From the NCBI GenBank assembly GCA_030535715.1, contig JAUNRL010000006.1:7625-19157 (forward strand): a stretch of DNA of 11,533 nucleotides, read 5' to 3'. Shown piece after piece: positions 6,107-11,533 of this stretch (positions are counted from its first letter, which is position 1; each line of letters opens with the position of its first letter). Both the position numbers and the translations under genes were made by a program. The notes below the pieces were generated by a model. It saw only the letters and a program-made list of their open reading frames with translations, was not told the origin of the DNA and searched no databases. The DNA comes from Bacillota bacterium. Its GTDB lineage: Bacteria > Bacillota > Clostridia > Peptostreptococcales > Anaerovoracaceae.

Positions 6107-6143
6107 AAGTGGTTGACAAATGGAGTGAAGTGGCTTAAAATGG
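6107..6143 (+). promoter_or_regulatory. Four direct AARTGG boxes, predicted MraZ operator
   Basis: AAGTGG (6107-6112), AAATGG (6118-6123), AAGTGG (6128-6133) and AAATGG (6138-6143) repeat in the same direction every 10-11 bases, one turn of the helix. MraZ is known to bind arrays of short TGG-containing direct repeats with about this period upstream of its own gene. Here the boxes cover the core promoter, from just before the -35 to the -10, so bound MraZ should exclude RNA polymerase. Confidence 0.75.
6113..6141 (+). promoter_or_regulatory. Predicted promoter of the mraZ (dcw) operon
   Basis: A consensus TTGACA (6113-6118), a 17-bp spacer and TAAAAT (6136-6141). Transcription should start near 6148, giving a leader of about 107 bases before mraZ. 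The hexamers sit between AARTGG boxes, which argues for autoregulation by MraZ. Confidence 0.85.
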
Positions 6144-6186
6144 TGGAGAATCAGAGGCAAAAGGAGTTTTTTTCTACCGTAAAATC

Positions 6187-6218
6187 GGATGCCGGACAGA
6201 AGACGGATCGCCGGACAG
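6187..6218 (+). repeat. Short tandem duplication in the mraZ leader
   Basis: CGGAT followed by GCCGGACAG (6187-6199) recurs as CGGAT, C, GCCGGACAG (6204-6218). GCCGGACAG is exact in both copies. The repeat lies in the untranslated leader, 38 bases before the mraZ start. No stable hairpin links the copies. Confidence 0.4.
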
Positions 6219-6255
6219 GCGGCGCGTCACCGGGAAAACCATCTGGAGAGCGAAC

Positions 6256-6696
6256 ATGTTTGTCGGAAAGTATAACAACTCCATAGACAGCAAGTTCAGG
6301 CTGATTGTACCGTCCAAGTTCCGGGAGGAACTGCGGGGCAAGTGCATCATGGCTAAATCCCTGGACAGATGTCTCACCATTTACACCATGGAGGAGTGGA
6401 AGAAGTTTGTGGACAAGCTGGACGAACTGCCTACGAGCAATCCCAACAGCCGGCGTGTACGGAGACATTTTCATTCTTCCGCGGCGGAGTGCGACATTGA
6501 CAAACAGGGACGGCTGACGATTCCTCAGGAACTGCGGGAATATGCGGGGATCGAGAAGGAGCTGATCACCGTCGGCAGCAATAAGGTTATTGAGGTCTGG
6601 AGCAGAGAGCAGTGGAATACGGAACTGAATCCGGACACGGGAGAACTTCTGGATGCCAGCGAAGCGGCAGAGGGACTGGAGATCTATGGATTTTAG
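6256..6696 (+). CDS. mraZ: Transcriptional regulator MraZ
   Basis: A 146-residue MraZ, the usual first gene of the division and cell-wall (dcw) cluster. It is a DNA-binding protein with two AbrB-like swapped-hairpin repeats that form a ring and control transcription of its own operon. Repeat one carries DSKFRLIVPSKFR (residues 11-23), repeat two DKQGRLTIPQELR (82-94); the conserved D-x-K/Q-x-R residues (Asp11-Arg15, Asp82-Arg86) are those of the DNA-contact loops. The start is ATG 6256, with GGAG at 6245-6248 seven bases upstream. The last 11 bases overlap rsmH, and the stop is TAG. Its predicted binding sites lie over the promoter about 110-150 bases upstream, which supports feedback control of the cluster. 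Confidence 0.97.
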   Translation: MFVGKYNNSIDSKFRLIVPSKFREELRGKCIMAKSLDRCLTIYTMEEWKKFVDKLDELPTSNPNSRRVRRHFHSSAAECDIDKQGRLTIPQELREYAGIEKELITVGSNKVIEVWSREQWNTELNPDTGELLDASEAAEGLEIYGF

Positions 6697-7678
6697 GCAT
6701 ACGCCGGTACTCTTCACGGAGTGCATGGACGCGCTGAAACTCCGGGAAGGCGGAATCTATGTGGACGGAACCCTGGGCGGGGGAGGTCACGCATCGGGGA
6801 TCGCTGAACGGATCGGCTCCGGAGGAACCCTGATCGGCATCGACCGGGATCAGGATGCGCTGGACGCGGCGGAGAAGCGGCTCGCGCCTTACTCCTGCCG
6901 GAAGATTCTGGTGAAGAACACCTACGCGCGGATCAGGGAGATCCTGAAAGAACTGGATATTCCCGGCATCGACGGCGCATTGCTGGATATCGGCGTTTCG
7001 TCCTTTCAGCTGGATAATCCCGAGAGGGGATTTTCCTATATGCAGGACGCGCCGCTGGATATGCGGATGGACCGCAGCGAGACCTTCAGCGCCCGGGATG
7101 TGGTGAACAGCTACAGCCGGGAACAGCTGGCGGATATCATAAAGAACTACGGAGAAGAACGATGGGCGGGACGCATTGCCGGTTTCATCGTTGAAAAAAG
7201 AAAAGAAGGGCCGATCGAGACTACCGGGCAGCTGACGGATATTATCAAGGCGGCGATCCCGGCATCGGCCAGACGGGACGGACCCCATCCGGCGAAGCGG
7301 ACGTTTCAGGCCATCCGGATTGAGGTCAACGGCGAATTAGACCAACTCTTACAATCCTGTAAAGACTACTGCGACGTCCTGCTTCCGGGGGGAAGGTTAT
7401 GCATCATCACCTTCCACTCCCTGGAAGACAGGATAGTAAAGGAGGCCTTTGCCAGGCGGCTGGACCCCTGCACATGTCCGAAGGACCTCCCGGTCTGCGT
7501 ATGCGGAAAGCGACCGGACGTCAAAAAGGTCACCGGCAAGCCGGTCGCGGCATCCCGGGAAGAACAGGAGAGTAATCCAAGAGCCCGCAGCGCGAAAATG
7601 CGGGCGATAGAAAAACTGCCCTCGGCGGACGGCCGGGCGAAACACAGAACAGGAAACCGGAATGGGGCTATGGTATGA
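6686..7678 (+). CDS. rsmH: 16S rRNA (cytosine(1402)-N(4))-methyltransferase RsmH
   Basis: A 330-residue SAM-dependent methyltransferase (formerly MraW) that methylates N4 of C1402 in the 16S rRNA decoding centre. Motifs: HTPVL at the start, the SAM-binding loop DGTLGGGGHA (27-36), GIDRDQDAL (51-59), the catalytic-side LLDIGVSSFQLD (99-110), RGFSYMQDAPLDMRMD (114-129), PAKRTFQAIRIEVNGEL (202-218), FHSLEDRIVK (243-252) and SNPRARSAKMRA (296-307). The cysteine cluster CTCP...CVCG (262-274) is common in Firmicute members. I chose ATG 6686 because the product then begins MDFRHTPVLF as in homologues; AGAGGGA at 6669-6675 is ten bases upstream. An in-frame ATG at 6653 would add 11 residues lying inside mraZ. 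It overlaps mraZ by 11 bases and ftsL by 4 (ATGA). Confidence 0.97.
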   Translation: MDFRHTPVLFTECMDALKLREGGIYVDGTLGGGGHASGIAERIGSGGTLIGIDRDQDALDAAEKRLAPYSCRKILVKNTYARIREILKELDIPGIDGALLDIGVSSFQLDNPERGFSYMQDAPLDMRMDRSETFSARDVVNSYSREQLADIIKNYGEERWAGRIAGFIVEKRKEGPIETTGQLTDIIKAAIPASARRDGPHPAKRTFQAIRIEVNGELDQLLQSCKDYCDVLLPGGRLCIITFHSLEDRIVKEAFARRLDPCTCPKDLPVCVCGKRPDVKKVTGKPVAASREEQESNPRARSAKMRAIEKLPSADGRAKHRTGNRNGAMV

Positions 7679-8136
7679 TTGCAGCGGAACAATGGTATGA
7701 ATATCAGGAACAATATCAGAAATACGGTTTAGATATGAAACCCCGGGAGCCCCGGGAGCACAGGGAGCAGCGGCGGCAGGCCGCCAGAAGGGCGGGCGCC
7801 CTCGACTTGGGCATCCTCAAGGATCGGAAACTGATCCTGCTGGGGCTGGCGGCTGTGGCCCTGACCCTGATCCTGCTCATTGTCATGACCGCCTACGCCG
7901 CATCCATCAAGTACGAGATCGGGGTGACGGAGGCGGAAAACAGTGCGCTCTGGGATGACATCAAACATCTCCAGTCCAGTCAGACGACCATGAACGGAGT
8001 CGGGTACGTTGAGGAGCGGGCTGCATCGGAATTGAAGATGAAAGCGGCGAAGACGGAACAGATTGTCTATGTGTCCAGCAGCGACATGCCGCCTGCGGGA
8101 TTCGCCGATGTTCTGAAGTCGAAAGCCTATCAATAA
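7675..8136 (+). CDS. ftsL: Cell division protein FtsL-like, single-pass membrane protein
   Basis: A 153-residue bitopic protein. A charged cytoplasmic N-terminus (1-52, with many Glu, Arg and Gln) leads into one transmembrane helix (about 53-75, LILLGLAAVALTLILLIVMTAYA). A helical extracytoplasmic part follows, with a likely coiled coil at about 77-128 and a short tail. FtsL joins DivIC/FtsB and DivIB/FtsQ in the divisome and helps activate the septal synthase. The family has weak sequence conservation, so the call rests on size, topology and position between rsmH and the PBP. ATG 7675 overlaps the rsmH TGA, so translation is probably coupled. The cytoplasmic tail contains a 9-bp tandem repeat giving PRE-PRE-HRE (residues 23-31). 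A 69-base gap with a hairpin follows. Confidence 0.85.
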   Translation: MIAAEQWYEYQEQYQKYGLDMKPREPREHREQRRQAARRAGALDLGILKDRKLILLGLAAVALTLILLIVMTAYAASIKYEIGVTEAENSALWDDIKHLQSSQTTMNGVGYVEERAASELKMKAAKTEQIVYVSSSDMPPAGFADVLKSKAYQ

Positions 8137-8148
8137 TTATCGCATCCT

Positions 8149-8182
8149 GAACCCGGACCGCGCGCTCTGCGGCCCGGGATTC
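8149..8182 (+). promoter_or_regulatory. GC-rich hairpin between ftsL and the PBP gene
   Basis: CCCGG-a-CCG (8152-8160) pairs with CGG-c-CCGGG (8170-8178) around a 9-base loop, and GAA/ATTC can extend the base. A T-rich stretch (GCTGTTTATTT) follows, but it is not an uninterrupted T-run. It could be a weak terminator or attenuator, or an RNA-processing site inside the operon. It fills most of the 69-base gap. Confidence 0.45.
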
Positions 8183-8205
8183 GCTGTTTATTTACGGAGA
8201 CAATC

Positions 8206-10218
8206 ATGTCGGTCACGGAAAGAAGCAAACGGAATCTGATTATCGTCGCGATGCTGTTTTTTGCATTGCTTCTGGTGCTGGCCTTCCGAGTCGGCTGGGT
8301 GCAGATCGTCAAGGGTGAGGAGTACTCCGCCCGGGCCATCGAACAGCAAACCAAGGATAAGACCCTGATGGCTGAACGGGGCGTGATCTACGATACCAAT
8401 GGAGATGAACTGGCGGTCAGCGTCAGCTGCTATTCCATCTGGGTTCGCCCGGACAGCGTGAAGATGGGGGAAAACCACAAAGAGATCAGGCGCAGTGTGG
8501 CTCAAACCACCTCTGTGCTGGAGGCCTATACGGGCGTTCCATCCAATAAGATCGCCGAGATTCTGAACTCGGGGGAAAAACTGGTCTGTGTCTGCCGCGG
8601 GCTGAACAAGGACGCGGCGGACGCCATCCGCGAGTCCGGCGCCAGGGGCATCGAAATCGTCGAAGACACCCGCCGGAACTATCCGTTGGGAGAGAGTGCG
8701 GCCCATGTGCTGGGTTCCGTCAACATCGACAATGAGGGCCTGTCCGGCCTGGAACTGCAGTACAACTCCTACCTGAGCGGCGTTTCCGGCCGCTGGGTAA
8801 GCTATACGGATACCAGTGGGCGGCAGCTGGCCAACAATTACGGGGACGAACGGCACTACCAGACCCGGGACGGATACAACATTGTTACCACGCTGGATCA
8901 TGTGGTGCAGCATTATCTGGAGGAGGCTCTGGCCGGCGCCCGGAAGAAGACCAAGGCCAAGCGGTGCATGGGCATTGTGATGGAGGTGGAGACAGGAAGA
9001 ATCCTGGCCATGGGTCAGATCCCCTCCTTCGACCTGAACAAGCCCATGGAACCCACCGACGATGAGGATATCGTTGTTTTCCGGAGTATGACCTCCAACG
9101 AACAGACGGATTATCTGTCGGATATGTGGAGAAATTCGCTGATCTGCGATGTGTACGAGCCGGGTTCTACCTTCAAACTGATCACCACCTCCACGGCGCT
9201 GGAGGAGAATGTGGTCACCCTGAAGGACAAGTTCACCTGCAACAGCGGCTACAAAGTGGCCGGCCGGTTCATCAAGTGCTGGGCCTATCCCGACTCCCAC
9301 GGAAGGGAGACGGTGAAGGAGGCGGTCAGCAATTCCTGTAACCCGGTGTTCATGAAGATTGCCCTGAAGATCGGCCTGGATACGTTCTACGAGTATCTGG
9401 ACACCTTCGGCGTGAAGGACAAGACCGGGATTGATTTTCCGGGAGAGGCCACGGCCATTCTCCAGGATAAAGAGAGCGCTGGCGAGATCGGACTGGCGAC
9501 TATCGGCTTCGGCCAGGGCGTGGCGGTCACCCCCATCGAGCTGATCACCGCGGTCTGCTCTCTGGGCAACGAAGGGAAGCTGATGAAGCCCCATCTGGTG
9601 AAGGAGATGACCGACGCCAAGGGTAAGACCGTGGAGGAATTCAAGCCGGTCGTGGTCCGGCAGACCGTATCGAAACAGACGGCCAGGCAGCTCTGTGACG
9701 TCATGGAATACGTGGCGGGCGAGGGCGGCGGCGCAACGGCGGCGGCAGTTCCCGGATACCGGGTCGGCGCCAAGACCGGAACGGCGAACAAGCTCAGCGA
9801 AAGCGGCCGCGGATACGGCGGTGACACCTATTCCTCCTGCATCGCCATGGCGCCCATGAATGACCCCAAGATCGCCGTGCTGATTATCGTGGACAGCCCG
9901 AAGGGCGTGCGGTTCGGAAGCGTGACGGCGGCGCCGGCGGTCAGCAAGGTACTCGCCAAGACGCTGCCCTATCTGAACATCTCTGCGGATGCAAAAGCAA
10001 TCCGGGGGGAGAAAAAGGGCAAAGAGGAAAAAACCCTGATCGTCCCCGATGTGATCGGAAAGAATGCCAGCGACGCGGCGGCGCTGCTGATGGAGGAGGA
10101 TCTGGATTACGATCTGGACGACGGCGCCGCCAGCGACGATTTCATCGTGATCAAGCAGTATCCGGCGGCAGGCACAGAAGTGAAAAAGGGAACGAAGATC
10201 TATCTGTACAAAGAGTAA
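8206..10218 (+). CDS. Class B penicillin-binding protein (FtsI/SpoVD-like transpeptidase) with a C-terminal PASTA domain
   Basis: A 670-residue monofunctional D,D-transpeptidase that crosslinks septal peptidoglycan. Order: short cytoplasmic N-terminus, membrane anchor (about 10-29), dimerisation domain with ERGVIYDTNGDELA (57-70) and NYPLGESAAHVLG (158-170), then the transpeptidase domain. The catalytic Ser321 lies in EPGSTFK (SxxK, 321-324), SCN at 377-379 and KTGT at 523-526. A single PASTA domain (about 609-670) starts at LIVPDVIGKNASDA, after a Lys-rich linker. One PASTA is typical of SpoVD, but position in the dcw cluster also fits the vegetative division PBP. I cannot decide between the two from this window. 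The start is ATG 8206 with GGAG at 8196-8199, six bases upstream. The stop is TAA, 27 bases before murF. Confidence 0.95.
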   Translation: MSVTERSKRNLIIVAMLFFALLLVLAFRVGWVQIVKGEEYSARAIEQQTKDKTLMAERGVIYDTNGDELAVSVSCYSIWVRPDSVKMGENHKEIRRSVAQTTSVLEAYTGVPSNKIAEILNSGEKLVCVCRGLNKDAADAIRESGARGIEIVEDTRRNYPLGESAAHVLGSVNIDNEGLSGLELQYNSYLSGVSGRWVSYTDTSGRQLANNYGDERHYQTRDGYNIVTTLDHVVQHYLEEALAGARKKTKAKRCMGIVMEVETGRILAMGQIPSFDLNKPMEPTDDEDIVVFRSMTSNEQTDYLSDMWRNSLICDVYEPGSTFKLITTSTALEENVVTLKDKFTCNSGYKVAGRFIKCWAYPDSHGRETVKEAVSNSCNPVFMKIALKIGLDTFYEYLDTFGVKDKTGIDFPGEATAILQDKESAGEIGLATIGFGQGVAVTPIELITAVCSLGNEGKLMKPHLVKEMTDAKGKTVEEFKPVVVRQTVSKQTARQLCDVMEYVAGEGGGATAAAVPGYRVGAKTGTANKLSESGRGYGGDTYSSCIAMAPMNDPKIAVLIIVDSPKGVRFGSVTAAPAVSKVLAKTLPYLNISADAKAIRGEKKGKEEKTLIVPDVIGKNASDAAALLMEEDLDYDLDDGAASDDFIVIKQYPAAGTEVKKGTKIYLYKE

Positions 10219-10245
10219 AGAAATGCGGAGAAGAGTGACCGGAAG

Positions 10246-11533
10246 ATGAAGACCATCACGATAGAAGAGGCAGCGAAAGCTTCGGGCGGACAGCTCATCC
10301 GCAGAGGTGAGCGCAGGACAGTCAGCGGCGTTGTGCACGATTCCCGGGAGTGCGGCGCAGAGGATCTTTTTGTGTGCGTGAAGGGCACGCGGACGGACGG
10401 GCACCGGTTCCTTTCCCAAGTGGTGAAGAAGGGATGCGGAAGCGTTCTGATTTCCGATCCGGCGGCTCTCACGGATGATATGACCGTCAACGCCGTTCTG
10501 GTGGAGGACACGGTAGCGGCCATGGGAAAACTGGCAGCCTGGTATCTGGATCAGCTGGATCTGATCCGTATTGCCGTTACTGGCAGCGTCGGCAAGACAT
10601 CCACCCGGGATCTGATCTGGTATGTGCTCAATGAGAAGTTCCGCTGCGGACGGAACATGAAGAATTACAATAACGACATCGGTTTGCCTCTCAGCATTTT
10701 CCGATTGGAGGACGAGGACGAGGCGGTGGTTCTGGAGATGGGCATGAGCGATTTCGGAGAGATTGACTGTCTCGCCGGCATCGTCCGTCCCGGAATCGGC
10801 GTCATCACCAACATCGGTACGGCTCATATGGAACACCTGGGCAGCCGGGAGGGCGTTTTCCGAGCGAAGATGGAGCTGGCGGCCCATGTGGCGCCGCGGG
10901 AAGAGGGCGGAACCATGGTTTTCGCTGAAGACGGGGAGTTCCTTACCCGGGAGAGAACAGCCGGAAACTATGAGCGGATTTTCGTGGGCGGTGACGGCCA
11001 CAGCGATTATATTGTGACGGATATTGAAGACAGGGGTATCGAAGGCATCCGCTTTGCGGTAGAATATGAGGGAACGCGAACGCTCTTTGCCGTTCCTCTG
11101 CCCGGCCGGCACAATGCGGTGAACGCCACGCTGGCAGCAGCCGTCGGCCATCACCTGGGCATGAGCTGCGAAGAGATCCAGCGAGGCCTGTCGAAGGCCG
11201 AACTTACCGGAAATCGACTGAAAATCCGGCGCAGAGATGGCCTGACGGTTATCGACGATACCTATAACGCCAGCCCGGCTTCCATGAAGGCGGCACTTCG
11301 CGTGCTGGAGAAAAGCGCCTGCCGCGGCAGACGGACGGCGATTCTCGGGGATATGTACGAATTGGGCAGCGATGAGGCAAGGATGCACTATCATGTGGGT
11401 GTCTTCGCCGCCGGCTGCGGCATCGACCGGGTCATTGGCATCGGCCCCCTGGCAAAGAACATTGCGGACGGTGCGCAGGCAGGCTGCATGGAAGCTGCCT
11501 GGTTCGCGGACAAGGAAGAATTTCTGAAGCATA
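10246..11533 (+). CDS. murF: UDP-N-acetylmuramoyl-tripeptide--D-alanyl-D-alanine ligase MurF (3' end outside the window)
   Basis: MurF uses ATP to add D-Ala-D-Ala to UDP-MurNAc-tripeptide, the last cytoplasmic step in making the peptidoglycan precursor. 429 residues are visible, and the gene leaves the window before its stop; family members are about 450-460 long, so only some 20-35 residues are missing. Motifs: DSRECGAEDLFVCVKG (32-47, N-terminal substrate domain), the P-loop TGSVGKTST (112-120), NNDIGLPL (142-149), EMGMSDFGEI (164-173), TNIGTAHMEHLGS (188-200), GRHNAVNATLAA (287-298), DDTYNASPASM (337-347) and GDMYELG (368-374). ATG 10246 is preceded by GGAGAAGAG at 10227-10235. It follows the PBP directly; murE, often between them, is absent here. 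Confidence 0.95.
   Translation, partial: MKTITIEEAAKASGGQLIRRGERRTVSGVVHDSRECGAEDLFVCVKGTRTDGHRFLSQVVKKGCGSVLISDPAALTDDMTVNAVLVEDTVAAMGKLAAWYLDQLDLIRIAVTGSVGKTSTRDLIWYVLNEKFRCGRNMKNYNNDIGLPLSIFRLEDEDEAVVLEMGMSDFGEIDCLAGIVRPGIGVITNIGTAHMEHLGSREGVFRAKMELAAHVAPREEGGTMVFAEDGEFLTRERTAGNYERIFVGGDGHSDYIVTDIEDRGIEGIRFAVEYEGTRTLFAVPLPGRHNAVNATLAAAVGHHLGMSCEEIQRGLSKAELTGNRLKIRRRDGLTVIDDTYNASPASMKAALRVLEKSACRGRRTAILGDMYELGSDEARMHYHVGVFAAGCGIDRVIGIGPLAKNIADGAQAGCMEAAWFADKEEFLKH

Noticed and set aside
6189..6277. Short leader frame starting at ATG 6189 before mraZ
   Set aside because: The nearest Shine-Dalgarno is 22 bases away and the frame overlaps the mraZ start with no conserved look.
6089..6286. A 65-codon frame across the mraZ promoter and leader
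   Set aside because: Its VKWL repeats simply reflect the AARTGG operator boxes, and it covers the promoter itself.
6653..6685. Upstream ATG for rsmH adding 11 residues
   Set aside because: Homologues start just before the HxPVL motif, which fits ATG 6686; the extra residues lie inside mraZ.
10223..10249. Eight-codon mini-frame ending on the murF start (ATGA)
   Set aside because: No clear ribosome binding site and too short to support from sequence alone; the murF start has its own purine-rich site.
8188..11532. A 1114-codon open frame on the minus strand opposite the PBP gene and murF
   Set aside because: PBP and murF are in the same forward frame and GC-rich third positions keep this antisense frame free of stops. 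The product is low-complexity, His/Arg/Gly-rich and matches no domain I know, while both forward genes have full sets of motifs.

Overview
This is a GC-rich bacterial chromosomal segment, most likely from a Gram-positive Firmicute of the class Clostridia. The case rests on a mraZ-rsmH-ftsL-PBP-murF division and cell-wall cluster whose PBP carries a C-terminal PASTA domain, a P-loop of the type TGSVGKTST in MurF, AGGAG-type ribosome binding sites, and short ATGA/TGATG overlaps between genes. I see no rRNA, tRNA, CRISPR array, prophage or intact insertion sequence.
Layout. Positions 1-3207 (+) look like one operon: the tail of an unidentified membrane protein, a sirtuin deacylase, a Maf-family nucleotide pyrophosphatase broken by one in-frame TAG, a MntP-type manganese exporter and an EamA/DMT-family permease. 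Positions 3208-4520 (+) are a single-gene unit: a strong extended -10 promoter, a leader with two abutting hairpins, the ATPase ychF, and a clear Rho-independent terminator. Positions 4521-4709 hold no convincing gene but contain related short repeats and two abutting hairpins. Positions 4710-5991 (-) hold a small lipoprotein of unknown function followed by lgt, the enzyme that lipidates lipoproteins. Positions 5992-6255 are the divergent control region. Positions 6256-11533 (+) are the dcw cluster; murF runs off the window end.
How it works together. MraZ is the cluster's transcriptional regulator, RsmH methylates 16S rRNA, FtsL and the PBP act at the septum, and MurF completes the UDP-MurNAc-pentapeptide precursor. 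The mraZ promoter (TTGACA, 17 bp, TAAAAT) is covered by four AARTGG boxes at 10-11 bp intervals, which fits MraZ autoregulation.
Most of the window is conserved housekeeping and I found no clear new system. The points most worth a second look are the in-frame UAG in maf, the promoter-embedded MraZ-type boxes, the coding-like repeat relics between ychF and lgt, and the paired hairpins in two intergenic regions.
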